From JACKAL01 sp964400355 (GTDB taxonomy: Bacteria; Bdellovibrionota; Bdellovibrionia; Bdellovibrionales; JAGQZY01), in contig CAYNTO010000011.1 of NCBI GenBank assembly GCA_964400355.1, positions 15,162-79,161 on the forward strand: 64,000 nucleotides of DNA, given 5' to 3'. Under the pieces are notes generated by a model. That model did not search any database. It was not told the DNA's origin and saw only the letters and a program-made list of their open reading frames with translations. This document shows, in pieces, positions 27,124 to 35,919 of this stretch; the first letter of the stretch is position 1; each line of letters begins with the position of its first letter. Both the position numbers and the translations under genes were made by a program.

Positions 27124-28722
27124 ATGAGAACACAATCAATAGGTCGCTGTGGACACACGTACAGTCGCAAGAATCCGATTCACGTAGTGGGCATAGTCAT
27201 TTTGCTGGTCTTTTCCGTTACGAGCTGTTCTCACAGTCAGCCCCGAGCCACCCGGCAACCCACCCAGACCACCGACAAAGAGCGCACCGCCTCTTTGACC
27301 GAGTTTCGCAACTGCGAAAGTGCCAAAGCGCGCTTTCCCAGTATGCTCGACGACGACACAGTGGAGTGCACTGAGGATTATCTTCTCTATGAGTCCAACG
27401 TAAAAACAAAATTAAAACTTTCGAATTTGCGTATTGGAAGTTTTAACGTCATTCGTATAGGCCAATCGCAAGTACGCTTTAAAAGAAACGATCTAGTCGC
27501 AGACATCATCAACCAGTGGGATCTGGTAAACGTTGTGGAAATTATGACCTCAGGTAAAGATCTCCTGGCTCATAACGAAAAAATCGATCGTTTGGCAGAG
27601 TCCACCGGGACCAAAGATCGCGGCGATATTGAAGCCTCCTATCAAATGCCAAAATACTTAGTCATACTTCAGGAATTGCGCAAACTGGATCCTTCATGGT
27701 CCCTCATTATGGCTCCCTCGGGAACAGGCGAGACGACAGCCTCCTATGAGTATTCTGGGTTTTTCTACCGCTATGGCTTTGTTGAAAACGCGGAGACGTC
27801 TTTTTGCGGCGACAAGCGAGGTTGCCTCACGCCTATATCCAGAGAGAATTATGAAAATTTGGTTTCGCGCAGCCCCTTTGTTGCCCACTTTAAAGTCGGC
27901 AAACTCAAATTCAACGCTGCGGGCCTCCATCTGCGCTTTCGTGCACCGGCAGAAGACTGTGCTACAGCTAGCGGGGATTCGAAGAAAGGTCAAAAAAAAT
28001 GTGTGGACTACAGTGCCGCTGAGCAAAAGCTCGTAAAAGACTATCTCGAGGTGGCAGGTCGAATCAAAGTCAATAAGGAAGACGCCCGCTACATGGAGCT
28101 TGCCGTTGCTGAGCGGGAACTCAGAAAGTCGGAAGAACCAATTCTGTTGATGGGAGATTTCAATTTGGAGTTCAATGACAGAACCCGAAAGCTGTGGAAC
28201 TTTGCCGTCGGTCACGACAACGTTTTTGTTCGAGAGAAGACAAGCATCAGTGCTCAGAACGGCCTTGCCAATGAATACGATCACTTCGTTTTTGTGCCTG
28301 AGAAAACACTTGCCAAGTGCAAAACAGAAACGGCCAAGGCGTTTAATTTTATGTTAGATCTGGTAACTCCAAAGACCAGTGATCCTGATCTCAAAGACCT
28401 CGAGTCATTCTTGGTGTTGCGCAAGAATCGCACAAAGGCACTGGAGGAGTATCAAATAAGTTTGCGTGAACAGCTATCGGCAACAACCTGTTCAAAAACA
28501 GACTGCGAAATGGCGCCGCTATATGATCCTGTTGCCGCCGCAAATTTGGTGTGTCTCTATGAGCGCAATGTACTTGGCAATGAGTCTAAAAAATGCGTAG
28601 CTGAAGGGGAAGCAGAAGACGAAGAAGACGCGCCTACCCCAGGTAAAAAACCCGTTTATAAAGTTTTCCACGAAATCATTAGTGATCACATTCCCATCGA
28701 AATGGAATGCGCTATCAATTAG
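27124..28722 (+). CDS. Lipoprotein with endonuclease/exonuclease/phosphatase fold
   Basis: A 532-residue lipoprotein. ATG 27124 follows a perfect AGGAGG and begins a signal sequence with lipobox SVTSC (Cys about 35). The mature part has the DNase I-like fold: LRIGSFNVIRIG (first strand), VVEIMTSGKDL, GLHLRF, LMGDFNLEF (metal-binding Asp and Asn) and a final SDHIPIEME. The Asp-His pair before the C-terminus is the usual catalytic dyad. Members include nucleases and phosphatases of sphingolipids or phosphoinositides. An extra insert of about 170 residues lies between the MGDFN and SDH motifs. The lipid anchor would place it in the periplasm or on the surface, useful for degrading external nucleic acid. 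The gene ends four bases into the PilZ gene end. Confidence 0.85.
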   Translation: MRTQSIGRCGHTYSRKNPIHVVGIVILLVFSVTSCSHSQPRATRQPTQTTDKERTASLTEFRNCESAKARFPSMLDDDTVECTEDYLLYESNVKTKLKLSNLRIGSFNVIRIGQSQVRFKRNDLVADIINQWDLVNVVEIMTSGKDLLAHNEKIDRLAESTGTKDRGDIEASYQMPKYLVILQELRKLDPSWSLIMAPSGTGETTASYEYSGFFYRYGFVENAETSFCGDKRGCLTPISRENYENLVSRSPFVAHFKVGKLKFNAAGLHLRFRAPAEDCATASGDSKKGQKKCVDYSAAEQKLVKDYLEVAGRIKVNKEDARYMELAVAERELRKSEEPILLMGDFNLEFNDRTRKLWNFAVGHDNVFVREKTSISAQNGLANEYDHFVFVPEKTLAKCKTETAKAFNFMLDLVTPKTSDPDLKDLESFLVLRKNRTKALEEYQISLREQLSATTCSKTDCEMAPLYDPVAAANLVCLYERNVLGNESKKCVAEGEAEDEEDAPTPGKKPVYKVFHEIISDHIPIEMECAIN

Positions 28723-29429
28723 TGATCTAAAAATGAATTCAGCGCGCGTTTGCTCTCACTGGAGAGTTCCGTGAAGTGCAGTCCCATGCCTCGCGGATAG
28801 GTGCCTTTGGCCTCATCTAAGCGCACGATAATTGCCTCACAGCGCACTTTGCGGAGTGTATCGAGCGTGATGCTCACGTTCACGCGCTCGCCCATTTTGG
28901 GCAGTTGCGCCCAGGCAATATCGTCGAGCTGAATAAACAGCCCACTTTTCGAAACATCATAACTTTTTGAATTGAAAGATGAACTCACAAAAGGATTTAC
29001 AGTGACATGAGCCACATGCTGCAAACGAGGCGCGCGCTGCCACCAGTGATGGCGCTTGTCCGAAAGTAACTTTTGGCTGGTGCGCGTGTAAAGAGGCACA
29101 AACACAACTGGGAAACAGAGCGAGCCCATCATGGTTTCCACGACGGAAAAGTTATTGCCGTAGGCGGCCACAAGATAATTGTTCCAAAAGACCATAAACA
29201 TGGAGGCCGGCATAAGTATTTTTGCCATGCGATGGCCTCGGTAAATGGCTAAAGCGGTTGTTGTGATCAATAAGATCGTGACCCAGTTAGGAAACGTGAT
29301 GTGTTGATGAATGCGGTAAAAGTCTGTAAAGGGGAGATCCAGCAAAACGGCAACTTGGAAATAAAACGAAATGGCGATTCCTAACAGGATGAGTGGAATA
29401 AAATTAAACGCCAGTGGCTTTTTAATCAT
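28719..29429 (-). CDS. Membrane protein with C-terminal PilZ-like domain
   Basis: A 236-residue protein with three to four membrane helices in the first 120 residues (LILLGIAISFYFQVAVLL and following) and a cytoplasmic PilZ-like domain at about 135-225. The DVSKSG motif of the D/NxSxxG type and a PRGMGLHF end are present, but the upstream RxxxR c-di-GMP motif is degenerate (RLQHV), so binding of c-di-GMP is doubtful. Its start overlaps the lytic transglycosylase gene by four bases, which suggests coupled expression and a role in cell-wall remodelling. It may act as a protein-binding PilZ rather than a nucleotide receptor. Confidence 0.75.
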   Translation of the reverse strand: MIKKPLAFNFIPLILLGIAISFYFQVAVLLDLPFTDFYRIHQHITFPNWVTILLITTTALAIYRGHRMAKILMPASMFMVFWNNYLVAAYGNNFSVVETMMGSLCFPVVFVPLYTRTSQKLLSDKRHHWWQRAPRLQHVAHVTVNPFVSSSFNSKSYDVSKSGLFIQLDDIAWAQLPKMGERVNVSITLDTLRKVRCEAIIVRLDEAKGTYPRGMGLHFTELSSESKRALNSFLDH

Positions 29430-30502
29430 GAGCGCGGTCCCTCCGAAAAATCGTTGCAGTAGCTGTAAATCATATTGAGGTAGTATTGAATATTTTTAAG
29501 TTCGGCGTCGTTCATCCACTTTTTGGGATTTTTGAGCAGTACGCGCTTCACCCGCTCAGGCCCGCTATTGTAACTGGCGAGCACAACATTGGTCAGTTGT
29601 TCGTCGGTTGTGATGTTTGCGTCTTTGAGCAACTGTTTGTTGTCTTTAGAACCCCAGAAGCGAACGATATACTTGAGATAGCTGGCTCCGCCCTTCAGTG
29701 AAAGGTCGGGTTGTAAGCGCCAATCTGAATCTGAATTTAAATCACCCGCTACTATTTGCGCCTTTACCTCAGTAACAGGCACGGAGCTCAGATCGCGGCG
29801 CGGCCACTGGGCGGTTTTTTTCTCGATCTGTTGGAGTGCGATATCTGTGATTTGCGTAAGGCCTAATGCTTTTGCAGAACTCACAGCGAGGGGATTAAAA
29901 CCCGATTCCATAGCAACCAGGCCTGCAATGAGGCTTGCATTGAGGCGCTCTTCACGGCCCGACAGATTGACCATTCCCAAGAACTCAGGCGGTGTCTCAA
30001 ACCCGTGGAGCCCTCGCGCTGGCAGTGTTTTGTAAATGGAGCAAGAAGGCTTAGTGAGTTTGTAGGAGTAAAAATGGAGATCTTCCTGGTACAAAAAGGC
30101 AATTTCATGGAGTTGTTTGGCGGATAGTTTTAAGCCAGAGAACTCGACACGCATGAGTTTTTCATTGGGAAACATTTTCACGCGACTGTTTTTTACAAAA
30201 AGCTCGGTAAGGTCTGTCGAGTTGTAGATAAGGCGAAAATTGCGAATGTCTGGAGCTTTTGTCTTTCCGATCACATCCAACCGCAGGGTGTCTTCTTTGT
30301 GATAGAACTGTTGGCGCGGAAAAAATTGAACCGTGTAATGCTTGTCCGATTCTACAGAGATCAACGAGAGATCCGACGGTGCTTTGAGCAACGGCGTAAA
30401 CTGGTGGGCGGCACCAAAGGGGCTCGTCGGTCCAGCACAGGCGGTTGCGCCCAAATAGGCAGCAATGAGAATAAAAAACTTCCGTGCTTTTACTCGAGTC
30501 AT
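29426..30502 (-). CDS. Lytic transglycosylase lipoprotein with SLT domain
   Basis: A 358-residue lipoprotein with lipobox ATAC (Cys22) that cleaves peptidoglycan between MurNAc and GlcNAc. The N-terminal 180 residues are a partly beta-rich domain of unknown role. The SLT domain starts about residue 185: the catalytic Glu is E199 in LIAGLVAMESGFNPLAV, followed by GLTQIT and later the motif ASYNSGPERVKRVL. Length and layout resemble MltC/Slt-type enzymes. It is cotranscribed with the PilZ-domain protein (four-base overlap). Confidence 0.88.
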   Translation of the reverse strand: MTRVKARKFFILIAAYLGATACAGPTSPFGAAHQFTPLLKAPSDLSLISVESDKHYTVQFFPRQQFYHKEDTLRLDVIGKTKAPDIRNFRLIYNSTDLTELFVKNSRVKMFPNEKLMRVEFSGLKLSAKQLHEIAFLYQEDLHFYSYKLTKPSCSIYKTLPARGLHGFETPPEFLGMVNLSGREERLNASLIAGLVAMESGFNPLAVSSAKALGLTQITDIALQQIEKKTAQWPRRDLSSVPVTEVKAQIVAGDLNSDSDWRLQPDLSLKGGASYLKYIVRFWGSKDNKQLLKDANITTDEQLTNVVLASYNSGPERVKRVLLKNPKKWMNDAELKNIQYYLNMIYSYCNDFSEGPRS

Positions 30503-30653
30503 CCAGACCCTATTTTAAATGCATTTGAGAACGGAAAAATGTTTATTTATGAATTTATCAATTTGAAGCGCGAAACGTTTTGCAACAGGACATGGAGTGT
30601 CTTGTTATGAGTTTACCTCGTTTAAAAACTCGATGCTATGAACGGGTGATAGT

Positions 30654-31445
30654 TTAAAAGCTAAATCCCACGCGACCGCCGACAGCGACTGTCTCATTTT
30701 TAGGTTCGAGGAATGTGGTTAAGCCGGGACCGAGCGCGGGGAGTGAAGCGTCTTTAAATTCGGAGTCATCGACGGTCCAGATGCGCACTTTAAATCCCAC
30801 ATAATAGGTATTAAAAGCATAAGTCCCGTAGGCCTCAAATCCGCGGCCTTTACTTTGTTTGAGCGTCAGGTCTCGGTCGCCGCCCACGTCGGTAAGGTGC
30901 GTTTTATTGGTGCCGGAAAAACTTGTGGACACCCACGCGCCCACAATGAATTGCCGATCATCGATGGTGTTGTAAACCACCTCAATTCCGACTGGGACAA
31001 CCAGGTACTGCTGATCTCGCTGGTAGTCGGCGCCGCTCTCATCATCAGCATCAGTGAGCGTCCGGTAGAAAATTCCAATCTTAGGTATGACAGCCCAGCC
31101 ATATCCACTTTGGATTGCAAAACCCACATGGGCTTGGGTGCTTGCCATGAAATTCGTTTGCTCAAACTCTAACGGCTCGTTGGAAGACAAGTAGCGACCC
31201 TCGTACTGTGTTCTCCCGAGGAAAGCATCAGCGGAAAACTGCGTGAACAGAAAGTCAAAAAAGACGCTTCTAAAGTCGTACTCTACACCGTAGAGACCTC
31301 CTGAGTCCTTCATAATTCCAGGCTCTTCATAATGCCAAAAATCGAGGCCGATGCCCAGTTGGTGATTGCGGCCTTCAAAGGGATTATCAGCCACGGCCCA
31401 AGATCCGCACACTGTGATAAAACAAACCAAAAAGAGTTTTCGCAT
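30654..31445 (-). CDS. Outer-membrane barrel-type protein
   Basis: A 263-residue exported protein with a signal peptide ending at WAVADN (about residue 20) and repeated aromatic/polar strands (GIGLDFWHYEE, VFFDFLFTQFSADAFLG, AYGTYAFNTYYVGFKVRIWTV) ending in GGRVGFSF. The final Phe is the usual barrel terminus. A -10-like TACACT lies six bases before the ATG, again without a ribosome binding site. Role unknown. Confidence 0.72.
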   Translation of the reverse strand: MRKLFLVCFITVCGSWAVADNPFEGRNHQLGIGLDFWHYEEPGIMKDSGGLYGVEYDFRSVFFDFLFTQFSADAFLGRTQYEGRYLSSNEPLEFEQTNFMASTQAHVGFAIQSGYGWAVIPKIGIFYRTLTDADDESGADYQRDQQYLVVPVGIEVVYNTIDDRQFIVGAWVSTSFSGTNKTHLTDVGGDRDLTLKQSKGRGFEAYGTYAFNTYYVGFKVRIWTVDDSEFKDASLPALGPGLTTFLEPKNETVAVGGRVGFSF

Positions 31446-31498
31446 AGGAAAAGTGTAAGAAGGAAATGTCGAGGAGTCGAGGACTATTCAGTCCAGGA

Positions 31499-32254
31499 TT
31501 AACGGTCGTTTCCGCCGTTGATCTGACGATTGTACTCGGATATATGCATCCATCGACAACTTGTGCCGGCGAAATACCAAAAGCCGCCGCGGCACTGAAA
31601 CGCTGTCACATTGCCGGTATTGTTCAATTCTACGTATTGGCTTGTAAAATACGCAGATGGGAAGAAGTTTTTGAGTTTTGATTTTGTGACCTCGCAACTT
31701 ACCGAATAGGTACCACCGGACCTCGCCTGCGGGAAGTCGAGCTGTGTAGCTGGTAGAGCCACCTGTGTGATTTGATCGAAAAACGCATACTCACGAAGAA
31801 TGCGCAATTGATCGCGATCATTGGTGTTGAAATTTCGCACGAGCATAGAGTCGAGCCCATAGACGCCAGCAAAACAGGTTTTACCGTCGTAAGTGCTTGT
31901 TCCACCGCCGCCGCTACCACCACCACCGGTACCGCCACTGGTACCGCCACTGGTACCGCCACCACTGCTCGAACCGCCGCTTCCAGTGGATCCACCACCG
32001 TAAGTGAATGTGCCGTTGCCACTGCTAAATCCACCTCCGGAACCACTCGTGCTGGGGTTACTTCCACCCGCACCGCGCACATTGCTCGAAGAGTGATTGC
32101 GGTAACTTTGTGAGGCAGCGCTTTCAGAATCGTCACCATCACCGGAACCACCCGTAGCTCCACAGTTCTGAAACAAGAGAATCAGCGGAAACGCTAAAAG
32201 CATAGATAAATAGGATGGTAGTTTAGATGAACGAAAACCCAAAATTGCCCCCAA
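31499..32254 (-). CDS. Gly/Ser-rich linker lipoprotein
   Basis: A 251-residue lipoprotein with lipobox LFQNC and a good ribosome binding site (AAGGAG). Residues about 35-120 are a Gly/Ser/Thr linker with tandem copies of GGTSGGT, coded by a short direct repeat at 31930-31965. The folded part is at about 120-251, with five cysteines, a Tyr/Phe-rich strand pattern and a C-terminal WMHISEYNRQING. The repeat-containing linker could vary in length between strains. Family not recognised; a surface-displayed binding domain is plausible. Confidence 0.7.
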   Translation of the reverse strand: MGAILGFRSSKLPSYLSMLLAFPLILLFQNCGATGGSGDGDDSESAASQSYRNHSSSNVRGAGGSNPSTSGSGGGFSSGNGTFTYGGGSTGSGGSSSGGGTSGGTSGGTGGGGSGGGGTSTYDGKTCFAGVYGLDSMLVRNFNTNDRDQLRILREYAFFDQITQVALPATQLDFPQARSGGTYSVSCEVTKSKLKNFFPSAYFTSQYVELNNTGNVTAFQCRGGFWYFAGTSCRWMHISEYNRQINGGNDR

Positions 32255-32358
32255 CTCCTTTACAGAATAGCGGAAGCACGAAAATTCTGCGCGAAAAAAA
32301 CAAACGGTGTAGAGAATTGATCCAGATTTTTCACGAAAATCTCAAGGTGATACAAAAC

Positions 32359-32429
32359 GGTACGGACACACTTTTGGTTTCGCGTTGTCGCTGAGCAGGT
32401 GGGACGCACTCTAAAAGTGTGTCCGTACC
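32359..32429. repeat. Perfect 17-bp inverted repeat, REP-like
   Basis: GGTACGGACACACTTTT (32359-32375) and its exact reverse complement AAAAGTGTGTCCGTACC (32413-32429) are separated by 37 bases. The right arm lies just before the stop codon of the minus-strand gene at 32432: read on the minus strand, the stop TAA is followed by AAGGTACGGACACAC. An element of this type is typical of REP sequences linked to REP-associated transposases in other Proteobacteria; no such transposase is in the window. Confidence 0.75.
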
Positions 32430-32431
32430 TT

Positions 32432-33010
32432 TTACTGACAATCGACGGGTAGGGTCAATGTGGTGATCTTGCTTTCGCATGCCGAATGACGACCTGCTTT
32501 TTGTCGAACAGTGATTTCCACGCTCGAGGGCTTGCCGTCGGCCACAACATCAGAAATGTTCTTTACGGGATCCACGATGCGAAGATTGTACTCGTTGTCG
32601 TAGATAGCCAAAAGTTCAGCATCGGTTTTACCTTTGTTTTCAGGAGCCTTTTTCATCTCAAAGAGGATGCTTGCTTTTTCTTTTTTATTCTCTTCGGACT
32701 TCGCGTACCCGCAAAATTGATAGCGCTGAACACCTTTGCTCTTTTTGCCGTTCTTGCACGTGTAGCGCACGTTGAGATGGGTTTGGTCGGCGTTGGCGTG
32801 GCCGTGATCGTCACCGGTGAGCGACGTGTAGAAAACCGTGCCCCAGGAGAACTGTATCGCTTTTTCAGTTTTATTGTCGATCTGCTCGTAAACGGGCAGG
32901 ACATCGTTGGCATTTTTTTCCTCAACCGCAACGGTGGCCTCGGGAGCTTCCGTGGCTTTGATCTCGTTGGCAGTTACAAATCCTAAAAGTAAGCTGAGTA
33001 TGTAAATCAT
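32432..33010 (-). CDS. Small exported protein, function unknown
   Basis: A 192-residue exported protein with a short signal peptide and ribosome binding site AAGGAA. Four cysteines after residue 80 (RYTC, YQFCGY, HSACESK, PVDCQ) would allow two disulphides. The composition is acidic and Lys/Glu-rich with short beta strands (FSWGTVFYTSLTG). No family is recognised. The stop is at the edge of a REP-like palindrome. Confidence 0.62.
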   Translation of the reverse strand: MIYILSLLLGFVTANEIKATEAPEATVAVEEKNANDVLPVYEQIDNKTEKAIQFSWGTVFYTSLTGDDHGHANADQTHLNVRYTCKNGKKSKGVQRYQFCGYAKSEENKKEKASILFEMKKAPENKGKTDAELLAIYDNEYNLRIVDPVKNISDVVADGKPSSVEITVRQKAGRHSACESKITTLTLPVDCQ

Positions 33011-33019
33011 AAAATTCCT

Positions 33020-33817
33020 TTATTTTGTGGCGATACCGGCTTTACGAGGACAAAACGGCAATAAAACGTGAAGGTGATCATGATGGAGTCGATTGAGGCT
33101 TCTGGAACCACTGTGGCAGTCGATAACGCCTTCATTTCCACAACGATTTTTTACTCCCTCGGACCAGCACTTGGCAAATGTGGTGTAAAACGCTTTCTTT
33201 TTTCCGCCACCACGATAAGAGGCCGCTGTCATGGGAACATCGAGTTTTTGCCCACCGATGGTGACCTCAAAACCGCTGATATCCAAGGCGCGACCTGTAG
33301 AGTGCATACTCATCTTGCGACCATTTCGCATGCGGCGATTGTTGTAACCGCCCATATTCTCGATTTTGATATGGCTTACGGTTCCACTATAACCTGCAGC
33401 ATTAGCGGCCTTGGCCACGCAATTGGGAAGTATTTCATTCATCTTCTTAACGAATTCAACGGAGAGGGTTACTTGGGAGGGTTGGAAAGAAATATCGGAA
33501 CCGGATTGAACATCGTAAAGGACGTCGCCGCCCATACCGCGCCCCTCGCGGGCACCGAGATCTATATCCATTCCCGAAGCAACACGGAGATTAGTGTGGA
33601 CTGCGGGAGATTGAGTGGCGTCTCTGTTGTCACCAGAGGAGACGGTGTCGTCTTGGCGGGCAAACACGTTTTGGTTCGCGGAGGCAGAACCACCCAGGAA
33701 CTCCACACTGATCAAAACCGCTAAAAAGACAGTTAGTATTTTCGTCATATATGTACTAACGGCTTTAAACCGTTGAAGTAGAGGTAACTTGAGTAAATCT
33801 AGAAATTTGTCCAGCAT
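33020..33817 (-). CDS. Extensin-like (M15-type) zinc carboxypeptidase-like protein
   Basis: A 265-residue exported protein; a start at ATG 33748 giving 242 residues is also possible, and the upstream ATG has the better ribosome binding site. After a signal sequence (about MTKILTVFLAVLISVEF) comes a domain of the extensin-like C-terminal family. In the 242-residue numbering, H149 in SMHSTGRALDISGF, D156 of the same motif, and H225/H227 in HHDHLHV match the HxxxxxxD...HxH zinc pattern of M15 D-Ala-D-Ala or LD-carboxypeptidases. It probably trims peptidoglycan stem peptides. Length is short of many homologues but complete in motifs. Confidence 0.78.
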   Translation of the reverse strand: MLDKFLDLLKLPLLQRFKAVSTYMTKILTVFLAVLISVEFLGGSASANQNVFARQDDTVSSGDNRDATQSPAVHTNLRVASGMDIDLGAREGRGMGGDVLYDVQSGSDISFQPSQVTLSVEFVKKMNEILPNCVAKAANAAGYSGTVSHIKIENMGGYNNRRMRNGRKMSMHSTGRALDISGFEVTIGGQKLDVPMTAASYRGGGKKKAFYTTFAKCWSEGVKNRCGNEGVIDCHSGSRSLNRLHHDHLHVLLPFCPRKAGIATK

Positions 33818-33926
33818 AAGGTCTTCCCCCTATAACCCCAATCTGCAAGTCCAAGACCACTGGAAAGGCCGCAGGCCGTCGTTGGCGCGTGCTGGCTGTC
33901 AGCATCCCTTTGTCCTGTAAAAGAAT

Positions 33927-33955
33927 TTGACAACATATTGGTCGCTCCATAACCT
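33927..33955 (+). promoter_or_regulatory. Candidate sigma70 promoter of acs
   Basis: TTGACA (33927-33932), a 17-base spacer and TAACCT (33950-33955, 3 of 6 consensus bases) lie 49 bases before the acs start. The perfect -35 box supports it; the -10 is weak. Confidence 0.5.
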
Positions 33956-34004
33956 TTGCCTGAACTCTCAAACTGTAACTCTCAGGAAACTGAAGGGAGA
34001 AAAT

Positions 34005-35894
34005 ATGCTCATTCGCACAGCTCAGGAACTGGAACGTTTTCAGAGCCTATCTCAAACGCAGTCCGAAGAGTATTGGTTAAAAATTGCCCAAGAGTACCAA
34101 TGGCAAAAGTTTCCCACTCGTGCGCTTGAAGGATCCTTTACGGACATGCCTGTGCGATGGTTTGCCGATGGTGAATTGAACATTACAGAAAGTGCCCTTG
34201 ATCGCCATGTAAAAGAGGCGCCCGATGCCATTGCCGTGCACTTTGAACAAAATGAACCCACAGCTCAAACAACGACGATCACCTATCGCCAGTTGCTCGA
34301 AGGAGTGAATCGATTTGCCAACACGCTTAAAAAGTTCGATGTGCAAAAGGGCGATGTGGTTTGTTTTTATATGTCTATGGGGCCAGAGCTCATGATGGGA
34401 CTGCTTGCCTGCGCGCGCATCGGTGCCGTTCATAGCGTGGTGTTCGGCGGTTTTTCCGCCAGCGCTCTTCGCGATCGTATTCTCGACTCGTCGGCAAAGC
34501 TCGTAGTGACCAGTGACGAGGGCCCTCGTGGAGCGAAAACAGTTGCGCTCAAGGCCACAGTGGATGAGGCGATCAAGGAGTGTCCGTTGGTGAAAACAGT
34601 TTTGGTCAATAAACGCACCGGTGTAAAAACGGCGTGGAGTGATAGAGATCAGGATCTCAGGCAGTGGATGGAGAAATCATCCATCGAGTGCAAGCCAGAG
34701 TTAATGAAGTCGGAAGACCCGTTGTTTATTCTCTACACCTCGGGTTCCACTGGAAAACCCAAAGGTCTCGTGCACACCATTGGTGGATACATGGTGTGGG
34801 CCGGCGAAACATTTGAAAATGTGTTTCAGTACAAGCGCGACGACATCTATTGGTGCACGGCCGACATCGGTTGGATCACAGGCCACACTTATGTGACCTA
34901 CGGACCGCTACTCAAGCGCGCCACCCAAGTGATTTACGAAGGCTTACCCAATTACCCCGACGCCGGAAGATTCTGGCAGATCATCGACAAGTACAAAGTT
35001 ACCCACTTCTACACAGCGCCCACTGCCATTCGAGCGCTGGAGGCTGAGGATATTTCCTTCGTACGTAAGCACTCGCTCCAGTCGCTCAAAGTTTTAGGAT
35101 CCGTCGGAGAACCCATCAACGATGAAGCGTGGCAATGGTATCACAAAGAAGTCGGTAAAGGTAAATGCCCCATTGTGGATACATGGTGGCAAACAGAAAC
35201 GGGTGGAATCATGATATCAGCACTCGCCGGAATAACACCCAGTGTGCCCACGGTGGCCACGCAACCGCTTCCGGGTGTAACTCCCGTAGTGATGGACTCT
35301 AAAGGTCAAGAAATTACTGTTCCAGAGGCCGAAGGATCGTTGTGCATAAAAAAACCGTGGCCCGGTATTGCCCGCACAATATTTGGAAACCACACGCGGT
35401 ACTTGGAAACCTATTTTACTACGTTCCCTGGATATTACTTTACTGGCGATGGTGCCAAGCGTTTTGCCAATGGTGATTTCCGCATCATCGGTCGTATCGA
35501 TGATGTGGTCAATGTGTCGGGTCATCGTATCGGAACCGCGGAGGTCGAGGACGTGGTCAATCAAAACTCGGCCATAGTAGAATCAGCGGTGATTGGTGTG
35601 CCTCACGCCATAAAAGGGCAATGTATAGTGGCCTATGCTATTTGCACAGAAAAGAAGACGCAACAGGAACTGCTCAAGCAGGTCAATGCCACAATCACCG
35701 AGAGAATTGGACCAATCGCGAAGTTAGAAAATATTTTTGTGGTCTCGGGATTGCCCAAAACTCGCTCGGGAAAAATCATGCGGAGAATTTTACGCAAGGC
35801 TTACGAGGGTGATCACAAGAATCTGGGAGACACATCGACGTTGCTCAATCCGGAGATCGTCGACGAAATCTTAAATATAACTGCGAAGCAGTAG
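34005..35894 (+). CDS. acs: Acetyl-CoA synthetase
   Basis: The 629-residue cytoplasmic enzyme makes acetyl-CoA from acetate, ATP and CoA. ATG 34005 with ribosome binding site AAGGGAG is the start; the preceding in-frame stretch is not typical. AMP-forming synthetase motifs are FILYTSGSTGKPKGLV (A3), WWQTETGG (A5), YFTGDGA (A7), RIDDVVNVSGHRIGTAEVE (A8) and PKTRSGKIMRRILR (A10) with the conserved Lys at K590, the site acetylated for regulation in other bacteria. Length agrees with the family (about 650). The start is slightly shorter than that of E. coli Acs. Confidence 0.97.
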   Translation: MLIRTAQELERFQSLSQTQSEEYWLKIAQEYQWQKFPTRALEGSFTDMPVRWFADGELNITESALDRHVKEAPDAIAVHFEQNEPTAQTTTITYRQLLEGVNRFANTLKKFDVQKGDVVCFYMSMGPELMMGLLACARIGAVHSVVFGGFSASALRDRILDSSAKLVVTSDEGPRGAKTVALKATVDEAIKECPLVKTVLVNKRTGVKTAWSDRDQDLRQWMEKSSIECKPELMKSEDPLFILYTSGSTGKPKGLVHTIGGYMVWAGETFENVFQYKRDDIYWCTADIGWITGHTYVTYGPLLKRATQVIYEGLPNYPDAGRFWQIIDKYKVTHFYTAPTAIRALEAEDISFVRKHSLQSLKVLGSVGEPINDEAWQWYHKEVGKGKCPIVDTWWQTETGGIMISALAGITPSVPTVATQPLPGVTPVVMDSKGQEITVPEAEGSLCIKKPWPGIARTIFGNHTRYLETYFTTFPGYYFTGDGAKRFANGDFRIIGRIDDVVNVSGHRIGTAEVEDVVNQNSAIVESAVIGVPHAIKGQCIVAYAICTEKKTQQELLKQVNATITERIGPIAKLENIFVVSGLPKTRSGKIMRRILRKAYEGDHKNLGDTSTLLNPEIVDEILNITAKQ

Positions 35895-35919
35895 TCACAC
35901 CCCTGTTGAGTGTGCGCAA

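Noticed and set aside
31699..32163. 154-residue Val/Ala-rich minus-strand frame
   Set aside because: It is the shifted reading of the Gly/Ser linker region of the lipoprotein gene at 31499-32254.
33068..33724. 218-residue open frame on the plus strand
   Set aside because: It is antisense to the extensin-like gene, whose zinc motifs are convincing; the frame has no family pattern.
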